Both the position numbers and the translations under genes were made by a program. A model generated the notes under the pieces. It saw only the letters and a list, made by a program, of their open reading frames with translations, was not told the DNA's origin and did not search any database. Source: CAZCZY01 sp964503525 (GTDB taxonomy: Bacteria; Patescibacteriota; JAUYIX01). From it: 6,221 nt of DNA. Below, one piece after another: positions 1-5,525 of this stretch (position 1 is the first letter of the stretch; every line of letters begins with the position of its first letter). The stretch spans positions 1-6,221 of the forward strand of contig CAZCZY010000080.1 of NCBI GenBank assembly GCA_964503525.1, read 5' to 3'.

Positions 1-824
1 AAGCGTGGTTCCTGGTCCCATTGTTTGTACGACGCATCATGCTCCTCATCAACAATAATCAAGCCGATTTTTGGCAGCGGTAAAAACAGGGCCGAACGGG
101 GACCAATCACAACCGTCGGCGTTCCATCACAGAGGGCATTCCAAGCGGCAGTTTTTTGCGCAGGAGTTTTTCCGCTATGCCAGGTCACGACGTGACCAAG
201 ATAATTTTCCAGGCGCTGTGCCAATTGCGGCGTCATTGCGATTTCTGGCACCAAAAAAAGCACTTGCCCACCCTTTGCTAGGACTTTTTTGGCTACGGAG
301 GCATAGACCTCTGTCTTGCCCGAACCCGTTATCCCATGCAGCAAAAAAGCTTTGCTTGATCCAAGCGCGGCAGCAATTGCTTTAGCAGCAATATCCTGTA
401 CAGGCGAAAGTTTTATTCTCTCGACGGTTTTGGCGGTCGTGGCGGCATGCGCTGTTGCTCGAACTTTTTTATCTGGTGCTGCCGGCTGGCCTGGTGGAAG
501 CATTAATTTGATCACCAAAGAAAGAGGCACTTGGTATTCGCGCGCGATACTTTCTGCGACGGCCAGGTTGTGCTGGGGGATTGACGGACCAGCCGCAGTT
601 GCATTTTTTACCGCAAATGCATTTGAAGTATGCGGCGCCTTTGCACTTACAACGCCCCAAACGCGTCGCCGGCCAAGCGGCACCGACACCAATTGTCCCG
701 CTTGAGCAGGGACAAGCGTTCCGCCCGCGTTTTGTCGCGCGGCCGGCGACGCTAGTTCGTACGTAAAACCTTGACTGCGCGAGAGAGGAAGTTTGGTTCC
801 GGGAATTACCGTTACTAAGACCAC
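1..824 (-). CDS. priA: Primosomal protein N' (PriA helicase), N-terminal part, cut by window edge
   Basis: PriA is the SF2 DNA helicase that recognises stalled forks and reloads the replicative helicase. The frame is open from a GTG at 824 to the left edge (274 complete codons), so the zinc-binding and second helicase lobes lie outside. Visible parts: a 3'-DNA-binding domain, residues about 1-112, with family signatures GRRRVWGVV (51-59) and MLPPG (108-112); LSPVQ (139-143) opening the helicase; Walker A GITGSGKT (164-171); a PEIAMTPQ segment; and the Walker B/DEAH-type DEEHD (259-263). GTG 824 is chosen because it is the only usual start between the in-frame stop at 860-858 and the conserved N-terminal strand. 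It overlaps the upstream gene's stop by 10 nt, implying translational coupling. No clear Shine-Dalgarno precedes it. Oddity: only about 27 residues link the 3'BD to the helicase, leaving no room for the usual winged-helix domain. Identity is very secure; the exact start is likely. Confidence 0.95.
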   Translation of the reverse strand, partial: MVLVTVIPGTKLPLSRSQGFTYELASPAARQNAGGTLVPAQAGQLVSVPLGRRRVWGVVSAKAPHTSNAFAVKNATAAGPSIPQHNLAVAESIAREYQVPLSLVIKLMLPPGQPAAPDKKVRATAHAATTAKTVERIKLSPVQDIAAKAIAAALGSSKAFLLHGITGSGKTEVYASVAKKVLAKGGQVLFLVPEIAMTPQLAQRLENYLGHVVTWHSGKTPAQKTAAWNALCDGTPTVVIGPRSALFLPLPKIGLIIVDEEHDASYKQWDQEPR

Positions 825-1621
825 AAGATAACCGCGTGACCAACTCCAGCTGAAACCTCATACGATGTGAGCGAAGATTGTAGCTTGTCGTGGGCAGTGC
901 CAAACACAACAGCAAGTGGACGAAGCGCATCTTCACCGGCGGCCTCTATAACCTCCGGTTGTAATGCTAAAATTTCTGTCATATCAGATTTCTCGGCCGC
1001 ATGTACGACGGCCTCATCAAAAACTTTACCTTCTTGCTTGTGTCCTGCCTGCGATTCGGGACTCAAACGCGCAGATAAATCGCCAATCGCAAGTACGCCA
1101 ACTGATTCTTTTTTTGCCGAAATCACTGCCCCTAATAATTTTCCAAACTCAAATAATTTTTGAGGCGAATGATACGGCAAGTTGAGGGACAATAATTTTG
1201 GTCGTGTGTCCTCTGGGATTTTCAACGCCATAATTGCTCGCGAGGTTGGTTCGTCCAATTTTATTTGTGGAGTATCGACGATCGTTGCTCCAAACGGACG
1301 TACACGCTCCTTTAATTCTTTTAGCCACTCTGTGTCGTTATCAAAAACCTGGGGCTCTCCATCAGCATCGGCATCAGGAACGAGGGCTTGTATCTTATCG
1401 AGGTTTCTCACGTAAAAGGCGTTTGCCTCTGATGGTGGTGGCGAAAACGGGTCTAGTGGTCCTATCGGTCGCGGCGAGATAGCCAGCAACGTAAATGGTT
1501 TTGTTTCGGCAATTTTCTTGAACACCTGTGCAAATCCAGCCAGCGTTTTTGGTAGGCTTGTTTGTCGCTTTGTCAGCAAGGTTTTGGGGTGGGGGAGGAG
1601 GGCAGCAAAGGCCAGAGGCAT
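815..1621 (-). CDS. LigB/MEMO-fold (class III extradiol dioxygenase-like) protein, probable pseudoenzyme
   Basis: The 268-residue protein matches the stand-alone class III extradiol dioxygenase subunit B-like / AmmeMemoRadiSam B family. Recognisable blocks are LLPHP (8-12), LLAISP (45-50), LFEFGKLLG (156-164), GDLSARLSPES (180-190), FDEAV (201-205) and an EVIEAAGEDALRPL block (223-236). Family members normally carry histidines after ISP (ISPH), in a central DHG and in GDLSH. Here these are R51, E124 (within DEP) and A184, so only the N-terminal H11 of the expected set remains. I therefore infer a metal-free binding or structural role rather than catalysis; the family's role in such genomes is unknown to me. 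Start ATG 1621 places LLPHP at the expected N-terminus; the frame stays open 72 codons further but would run into gltX. The gene overlaps priA by 10 nt and is presumably cotranscribed with it. No Shine-Dalgarno is visible. Confidence 0.8.
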   Translation of the reverse strand: MPLAFAALLPHPKTLLTKRQTSLPKTLAGFAQVFKKIAETKPFTLLAISPRPIGPLDPFSPPPSEANAFYVRNLDKIQALVPDADADGEPQVFDNDTEWLKELKERVRPFGATIVDTPQIKLDEPTSRAIMALKIPEDTRPKLLSLNLPYHSPQKLFEFGKLLGAVISAKKESVGVLAIGDLSARLSPESQAGHKQEGKVFDEAVVHAAEKSDMTEILALQPEVIEAAGEDALRPLAVVFGTAHDKLQSSLTSYEVSAGVGHAVILWS

Positions 1622-1627
1622 AGGTCG

Positions 1628-1636
1628 ATTGTACCA
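1628..1636 (-). promoter_or_regulatory. Extended -10 promoter of the LigB-fold gene/priA unit
   Basis: On the minus strand the bases read TGG followed by TACAAT, an extended -10 (TGn plus a 5/6 hexamer). No good -35 lies 16-18 bp upstream. Six bases separate the hexamer from ATG 1621, so transcription should begin at or next to the start codon and give a leaderless mRNA. This is inference from spacing. Confidence 0.5.
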
Positions 1637-1642
1637 TGGTAC
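1631..1642. repeat. 12-bp perfect palindrome GTACCATGGTAC in divergent gap
   Basis: This perfect palindrome sits inside the 31-bp gap between the divergent LigB-fold gene and gltX. Its symmetry presents TGGTAC on both strands, so it supplies the TGn and first -10 bases of both candidate promoters. It may also be an operator; which is unknown. Confidence 0.75.
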
Positions 1643-1645
1643 GCT
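1637..1645 (+). promoter_or_regulatory. Possible weak extended -10 promoter of gltX
   Basis: TGG followed by TACGCT (3/6 match to TATAAT) lies on the plus strand, seven bases before gltX ATG 1653. It is the mirror of the minus-strand element through the palindrome. No -35 is recognisable. The hexamer is weak, so this call rests mainly on position and symmetry. Confidence 0.3.
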
Positions 1646-1652
1646 GTTCGAT

Positions 1653-3164
1653 ATGGCTAAAAAAGAGTTGCCCAACAAGGCAGGACAACAAAAAGTACGA
1701 GTTCGTCTTGCGCCAAGCCCTACCGGCGGTCTGCATATAGGCACAGCACGAACCGCCCTCTTTAACTGGCTTTTTGCAAAAAAACATAGTGGCGATTTTA
1801 TTTTGCGCATCGAAGATACTGACCGAGCACGCAGCACCCAAGAATTTGAGCGAGCAATTCTTGAGGACCTGCGCTGGCTTGGTCTTGACTGGGCTGAGGG
1901 AGTTGACGTCGCAGGTGATTCAAAAGACCTGGGAAAAGTTGGTCCCTATCGCCAGCTCGAGCGACAAGAGGCTGGGATTTATAAACCGTATCTAGAAAAA
2001 TTACTGCAATCCGGTGCGGCGTATTATTGCTATTGCTCAGTTGAAGAGCTCGAGCGTGATCGCAAGCTCATGCTGGAGAGTAAAAAGGCACCGGTCTATG
2101 TTGGCCGTTGTTGCAATCTCACTACGGCCGAATGCGATGCGCATGTACAGGCAGGTCGCTCTCCCGTGATTAGATTTAAAGTGCCACGCATAGAGATCCG
2201 GTATACGGATATCGTTCGTGGGGATGTCCGTTTTCATGGTGATGACTTTGGTGATTTTATAATCGCAAAAACTGATGGCGATCCATTGTTTTTGTTCGCG
2301 AATATAATTGACGATGCCTTGATGCGGATAACACATGTCATTCGTGGGGAAGATCATGTGCCAAATGTGCCAAAACAAATCTTGTTGGCAAAGGCACTGG
2401 ACTTGCCCATTCCGTTATATGGCCATCTACCCTTAATCCTAAATCCGGATCGCAGCAAAATGAGTAAGCGTGCTGGCCCAACACACATCGGAGAATATCG
2501 TCGCCTCGGCTATTTACCAGAAGCAATCATTAATTACATCGCCTTGCTTGGCTGGAACCCGGGTACGACACAAGAATTATTTACACGCGAAGAACTTACT
2601 GCCGCTTTTGATTTGCCAGAAATAAATAAAGCGGGAGCAGTTTTCGATTTACGACGATTACAATGGATGAACGCCCAGTATCTAAAAAAACTTTCTGAGG
2701 CCGATTTAATTAGGCGCGCTCGCGATTATATTCCTAAGGCTGCAACAAAAATAACTGACGAATTTCTAGGTCGTGTGATGACAACTGTACGAGATAGAAT
2801 CCGCTATCTGGCGGAACTACCAGAGCTAGCCGAGTTTTATTTTGCTGACGACGTTACCGTTGATCCGCAAATGCTCGTGTGGAAAAAAAGCACCCCAAAG
2901 GAATCACTGGCTGCATTGAGTGCGACACTTGAGGCTGTTGAAAAAATTGAGGATTTTGGGTCGCCGCAAACCATTGAGGCTGCGCTTAAGGATTTTGCCA
3001 AAACCTCTGGACGGTCAGTGGGCGAAGTTTTTTGGCCCCTACGAGTCGCTTTGACTGGAAAAGAATTCTCACCTGGACCCCAGGAAGTTTTGTGGGTTTT
3101 AGGTAAAGAAAAGGGGCTCGATAGAGCCAAGAAAGCACTGACAGTCGCATCAAGCGCGTTTTGA
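1653..3164 (+). CDS. gltX: Glutamyl-tRNA synthetase
   Basis: This class I aminoacyl-tRNA synthetase charges tRNA-Glu (and, in organisms that use GatCAB, may also charge tRNA-Gln; that cannot be decided here). The 503 residues are of normal full length. The Rossmann catalytic domain shows RLAPSPTGGLHIGTART with the HIGH-type motif HIGT at 28-31, LRIEDTD (51-57), and KMSKR at 269-273. A zinc-site pattern C126-x-C128-x24-C153 with Y149 has the spacing known from E. coli GltX, although the fourth, His-type ligand is not obvious. The C-terminal anticodon-binding region ends with WPLRVALTG (461-469) and GLDRAKKAL. ATG 1653 is chosen because it precedes the conserved RVRLAPSPTG by a normal distance; the 45 further open codons upstream lie over the divergent gene. 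There is no Shine-Dalgarno. The usual YRQSER reads YRQLER (99-104). Confidence 0.97.
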   Translation: MAKKELPNKAGQQKVRVRLAPSPTGGLHIGTARTALFNWLFAKKHSGDFILRIEDTDRARSTQEFERAILEDLRWLGLDWAEGVDVAGDSKDLGKVGPYRQLERQEAGIYKPYLEKLLQSGAAYYCYCSVEELERDRKLMLESKKAPVYVGRCCNLTTAECDAHVQAGRSPVIRFKVPRIEIRYTDIVRGDVRFHGDDFGDFIIAKTDGDPLFLFANIIDDALMRITHVIRGEDHVPNVPKQILLAKALDLPIPLYGHLPLILNPDRSKMSKRAGPTHIGEYRRLGYLPEAIINYIALLGWNPGTTQELFTREELTAAFDLPEINKAGAVFDLRRLQWMNAQYLKKLSEADLIRRARDYIPKAATKITDEFLGRVMTTVRDRIRYLAELPELAEFYFADDVTVDPQMLVWKKSTPKESLAALSATLEAVEKIEDFGSPQTIEAALKDFAKTSGRSVGEVFWPLRVALTGKEFSPGPQEVLWVLGKEKGLDRAKKALTVASSAF

Positions 3165-3190
3165 CAAACGTTTAAAGTCTGTGTCATAAT
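3161..3190 (+). promoter_or_regulatory. Strong sigma70-type promoter for the M23 peptidase gene
   Basis: A perfect -35 TTGACA (3161-3166) overlaps the gltX stop codon (TGA 3162-3164). An 18-bp spacer leads to the -10 CATAAT (3185-3190), preceded by TGT as an extended -10. The hexamer ends only nine bases before ATG 3200, so the expected transcript has a leader of about 0-3 nt. Confidence 0.75.
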
Positions 3191-3199
3191 ATTGGCATA

Positions 3200-4459
3200 A
3201 TGCCGAGTAGATTTAGGCGAAAAATAGTTAAACTTTGTGCTGTCCTACTGATCGCGGGAATCGTCATGTCAGGTGTCCCGGCGGATCGCTCCCAGGTATA
3301 TGCTCGCAGCAGCGATGAAATTACGACCGATATTAACCGCCTTAACGGTGAAGTTGATCGTCTTGAGGCGGAAATAAAAGATCTCGAATCACAAATTTCG
3401 GAGAAGCAGGGCGAGATTCGTTCGCTTAAAAATGATATTGCGGTGCTCGACCATGAAATTGATAAATTGCAGCTCCAGATAGAAAGTACTCAAAAAAAGA
3501 TTGAGCGTGCCGAGGCAGAAATTGAGCGTACAACCATCGAGATTCGTGCGACTGAGGAAAAAATAAAAAATACTAAAGAAAATATTGTCGAGCTAATCCA
3601 ACTGCTAAACGATTACGACAAAACAAGTTTGATCGAAGTGCTTTTATCAAACAAAAATTTTAGCGACTTGCTCAATCAAATTCAATACACTGAGACGATC
3701 CAAAAAAGAACGCAAGAAGGTCTCAACGAAATCCAGCAGCTTAAGGCGGATCTTGATTCACAAAAGCAAGAGTTAGAAGCCCAACGTCACAACGCAATTC
3801 TTTTAAACGAACAATTAAAAGGCCAACAAGCGGCCCTCGAGCAAAAACGTGATGAAAAAGATGTGCTGCTTGCAAAGACTGAAAGCGACGAGGCCATATA
3901 CCAAGAATTGCTAAAAGATACTGAAGCGCTCCAAAAACAAGTTCAAGAAGATATTAAGAACCTGGAAGGAGAGCTTGCCGCGCAATCTGGGGGTAGTTCG
4001 AGTGCGGCGCCGTCCGGAAAAGGCGTCTTACAAATGCCGGCCTCAGGAACAATCGTGCAGGGGTATGGTATGACTGATTATGCAAAAGGTGGCGCCTACG
4101 GTGGTGCCATACACAATGGCATTGATATTGCGGCTGCACTTGGCACACCCATTTGGGCCGCGGAAAAGGGGAGCGTTGCTGCAACGGGTTCGCTCGGTGC
4201 CGTGGCATACGGAAATTGGGTTGCCATCTCGCATCCGACGCTCGGGCTCACCACTGTGTACGCACACTTAATTTCTTCGGGAGAAGTAACGAGCGGAGAT
4301 CAGGTTGCACGCGGGGATGTGATTGCACATATGGGATCGACGGGGTATTCGACTGGTCCGCATGTCCACTTTATGGTTTGTACCTCATTTCAAACAGTGC
4401 AAAAATCCTATGGTTTATTGCCCATTTGCAATCACATTAATCCGATGAATTATATTTAA
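3200..4459 (+). CDS. Secreted coiled-coil M23 (LytM-type) murein endopeptidase, EnvC/PcsB-like
   Basis: The 419-residue protein is probably exported and cleaves peptidoglycan cross-links or stem peptides during division or wall remodelling. Residues 1-35 form a signal peptide: basic RFRRK, a hydrophobic stretch (about 9-25), and a likely cut after VYA (33-35). Residues about 38-262 form long heptad-rich coiled coils, broken near 136-165 by a segment (SLIEVLLSNKNFSDLLNQI) like the conserved kink of EnvC/PcsB coils. A Ser/Gly linker (263-274) precedes the M23 domain, which keeps the zinc ligands and catalytic residues: HNGID (H305, D309), VYAH (H356) and HVH (H388, H390). So, unlike EnvC, it should be an active enzyme. 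The tail after HVH holds C393 and C410, which might pair. The start is fixed by the signal peptide. It has its own promoter and lies 35 bp after gltX and 18 bp before the NUDIX gene. An FtsEX link is only inferred from the architecture. Confidence 0.93.
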   Translation: MPSRFRRKIVKLCAVLLIAGIVMSGVPADRSQVYARSSDEITTDINRLNGEVDRLEAEIKDLESQISEKQGEIRSLKNDIAVLDHEIDKLQLQIESTQKKIERAEAEIERTTIEIRATEEKIKNTKENIVELIQLLNDYDKTSLIEVLLSNKNFSDLLNQIQYTETIQKRTQEGLNEIQQLKADLDSQKQELEAQRHNAILLNEQLKGQQAALEQKRDEKDVLLAKTESDEAIYQELLKDTEALQKQVQEDIKNLEGELAAQSGGSSSAAPSGKGVLQMPASGTIVQGYGMTDYAKGGAYGGAIHNGIDIAAALGTPIWAAEKGSVAATGSLGAVAYGNWVAISHPTLGLTTVYAHLISSGEVTSGDQVARGDVIAHMGSTGYSTGPHVHFMVCTSFQTVQKSYGLLPICNHINPMNYI

Positions 4460-4477
4460 CGGCGGTTTACTCCAATC

Positions 4478-5014
4478 ATGCCAGCGGATACAAAATCCCA
4501 GAATCGACTCCCCACTCGCAAGAGAATACGTAAACCATCCAGGCGCCAAGGGCCGGCCAAGATGGAAATTTCTGCGGGTGGAATTGTCTATATGAAGCGT
4601 CGTGGTCGCGTCAAAGTTGTTTTAGTCGGCCGACGCAAGCCGTTTGAGACCTGGCGGCTACCCAAGGGTCACCAAGAAAAAGGGGAGTCACTCATTGATG
4701 CAGCTCGGCGCGAGGTTCGGGAGGAGGCGGGAGTAGTCACAAAAGGTGGTCCTAAGCTCGGCGTGACCAATTATTATTTTATACACCCCGTGACTAAAGA
4801 ATTTATTCATAAATTTGTGCATTATTTTTTGTTTAAAAAACATGGGGGCACGGTTGAGGATCACGATAAGGAATATGACGACGCGCGTTGGTTTACATTG
4901 GAGACAGCAATTAAGGCAGCGAGTTTTAAAGATGACAAACAGATTTTAAAACGAGCGGCGGGGATTATTAAAAAACGCCAACTAGCTGGACAAAAAAAAG
5001 AAGGCCAAACGTGA
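4478..5014 (+). CDS. NUDIX hydrolase, Ap4A/MutT-like
   Basis: The 178-residue NUDIX protein hydrolyses a nucleoside diphosphate linked to another group. A complete Nudix box, G64-x5-E70-x7-REVREEAGV (78-86), includes the metal-binding REVREE helix. The preceding WRLPKGHQEKGE (59-70) is of the type seen in dinucleoside polyphosphate (Ap4A) hydrolases and some MutT relatives, but the substrate cannot be set from sequence. The catalytic domain begins at about residue 29 (MEISAGGIVYM). Residues 1-28 are a very basic, presumably disordered tail, so the start could instead be ATG 4562, which has a weak AAGGG nine bases upstream. The C-terminus is also Lys-rich. The gene follows the M23 gene by 18 bp with no terminator between, so cotranscription is likely. 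Its last codons contain the terminator of the convergent small gene. Confidence 0.92.
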   Translation: MPADTKSQNRLPTRKRIRKPSRRQGPAKMEISAGGIVYMKRRGRVKVVLVGRRKPFETWRLPKGHQEKGESLIDAARREVREEAGVVTKGGPKLGVTNYYFIHPVTKEFIHKFVHYFLFKKHGGTVEDHDKEYDDARWFTLETAIKAASFKDDKQILKRAAGIIKKRQLAGQKKEGQT

Positions 5015-5027
5015 TAGTCCAGCCTTC
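4992..5027 (-). terminator. Intrinsic terminator of the small minus-strand gene
   Basis: On the minus strand, GAAGGCTGGA (5027-5018) pairs with TTTGGCCTTC (5009-5000) over ten pairs, three of them G-U. An 8-nt loop separates them, and eight T follow (4999-4992). It starts 24 bp after the stop of the minus gene. The same bases encode the last residues of the NUDIX protein. On the plus strand there is no T-run, so it should act in one direction only. Confidence 0.8.
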
Positions 5028-5051
5028 GAATCGCAGTTTCAGAACCGTCTG

Positions 5052-5321
5052 CTAGTGGAGCACTGACAGCACAAACGCTAACACCGGGATTTCACTCGGC
5101 ACAAAGCGACCTGGTACAGTGTCGTGGAAAAATCGACGCTCCTCGCTGACGTCGCTGACTCCAAATCCTTCACCAGGATGCCAGGCTATGTGCACGGCTT
5201 TTGGGCCGAGGCTCGCTTCGAGGGTCCAAAAACTAGAACTTGCTTCCGGTGCAACTACCTTTGTTTTGACCCCGATGATGCGCTCCTTGACGAGATTCTC
5301 GAGCACCTCGATTGGGTTCAC
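5052..5321 (-). CDS. Small conserved-looking protein of unknown function (89 aa)
   Basis: I do not recognise a named family. The gene looks real because it carries a full set of signals: a TTGACT-17-TATTTT promoter, Shine-Dalgarno GGAGGT six bases before GTG 5321, and an intrinsic terminator just after the TAG. The protein begins with an amphipathic helix (MNPIEVLENLVKE, 1-13). A probable beta region follows, with FWTLEAS (31-37) and VHIAWHPGEGFGVSDV (43-58), then a hydrophobic C-terminal end (IPVLAFVLSVLH). The AWHPGEGFGVS stretch recalls a VEWRPxxGFG-type motif I associate with small proteins and domains near XRE-type regulators in other bacteria; that is a faint memory-based resemblance, not an assignment. 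There is no signal peptide or clear helix-turn-helix. It is convergent with the NUDIX gene and divergent from the Xer gene. Confidence 0.75.
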   Translation of the reverse strand: MNPIEVLENLVKERIIGVKTKVVAPEASSSFWTLEASLGPKAVHIAWHPGEGFGVSDVSEERRFFHDTVPGRFVPSEIPVLAFVLSVLH

Positions 5322-5327
5322 CTGGCC

Positions 5328-5333
5328 ACCTCC
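5328..5333 (-). promoter_or_regulatory. Shine-Dalgarno GGAGGT of the small gene
   Basis: GGAGGT on the minus strand lies six bases before the GTG at 5321-5319 and decides that non-ATG start. It is the only strong ribosome binding site in the window. Confidence 0.85.
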
Positions 5334-5351
5334 AAAAATGAACGAACCGTA

Positions 5352-5380
5352 AAAATAGCAGGCAAACGTGAGTCAGTCAA
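5352..5380 (-). promoter_or_regulatory. Sigma70-type promoter of the small gene
   Basis: The -35 TTGACT (5380-5375) and -10 TATTTT (5357-5352) are separated by exactly 17 bp. TGC precedes the -10, making it an extended -10. The expected start near 5345 gives a leader of about 24 nt that contains the Shine-Dalgarno. Confidence 0.65.
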
Positions 5381-5450
5381 AGGTGTTCAAGAAAATTCTC
5401 GGGGGGAGTATGTCACAGAGCTTAATTCATTATGTTTTGCATATCTAATG

Positions 5451-5480
5451 TATTGCACTTAATATACCTTAAGTGTAATA
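5451..5480. other. Candidate dif/Xer recombination site (11-6-11 inverted repeat)
   Basis: Left arm ATTGCACTTAA (5452-5462) and right arm TTAAGTGTAAT (5469-5479) are inverted repeats with 10 of 11 positions matching, around the six-base centre TATACC (5463-5468). One further pair extends the arms to 5451 and 5480. The 28-bp 11-6-11 layout is that of bacterial dif, with the characteristic TAA and TTA flanking the centre. Against E. coli dif arms (GGTGCGCATAA and TTATGTTAAAT, from memory) 7 and 8 of 11 bases agree. The site ends 45 bp before the Xer gene. The asymmetric centre would give it polarity. Alternatives are an integrase attachment site or an operator for the Xer gene. Confidence 0.65.
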
Positions 5481-5481
5481 T
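5453..5481 (+). promoter_or_regulatory. Possible Xer gene promoter overlapping the dif-like site
   Basis: TTGCAC (5453-5458, 3/6) and TAATAT (5476-5481, 4/6) are 17 bp apart and would give a leader of about 38 nt. Both hexamers are weak and coincide with the inverted repeat, so the match may be accidental. If real, recombinase binding would occlude it. Confidence 0.25.
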
Positions 5482-5525
5482 AGTGGGTGTAACGAACTAA
5501 CAATCCCGCAAGAAACCACTCCCCC

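Noticed and set aside
469..936. 155-codon open frame on the minus strand
   Set aside because: It is a shadow: priA and the LigB-fold gene occupy the same bases in other frames and show clear family motifs; this frame's product is Cys/Arg-rich and unlike any protein I know.
1518..1652. Longer gltX start giving 45 extra N-terminal residues
   Set aside because: The extension lies over the divergent LigB-fold gene, is unlike GltX N-termini, and RVRLAPSPTG falls at the normal position when starting from 1653.
1622..1837. Longer start for the LigB-fold gene (72 extra codons)
   Set aside because: It would overlap the gltX catalytic core; the family begins just before LLPHP, which matches ATG 1621.
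4466..4471. TTTACT as a -10 for a leaderless NUDIX transcript
   Set aside because: Only a 4/6 match, with no TGn and no -35; readthrough from the M23 promoter is simpler.
5000..5027. Bidirectional terminator also ending the NUDIX transcript
   Set aside because: The plus strand has no T-run after the hairpin, so only minus-strand termination is supported.
5124..5462. 112-codon plus-strand frame with several Cys (RTCFRCNYLCF)
   Set aside because: It looks zinc-finger-like, but it lies opposite the small minus-strand gene, which has promoter, SD and terminator, while this frame has no such signals. Its end would also run into the dif-like site.
5451..5480. The inverted repeat as an intrinsic terminator
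   Set aside because: The stem is AT-rich and lacks a following T-run on either strand, and no gene ends just upstream on either strand.
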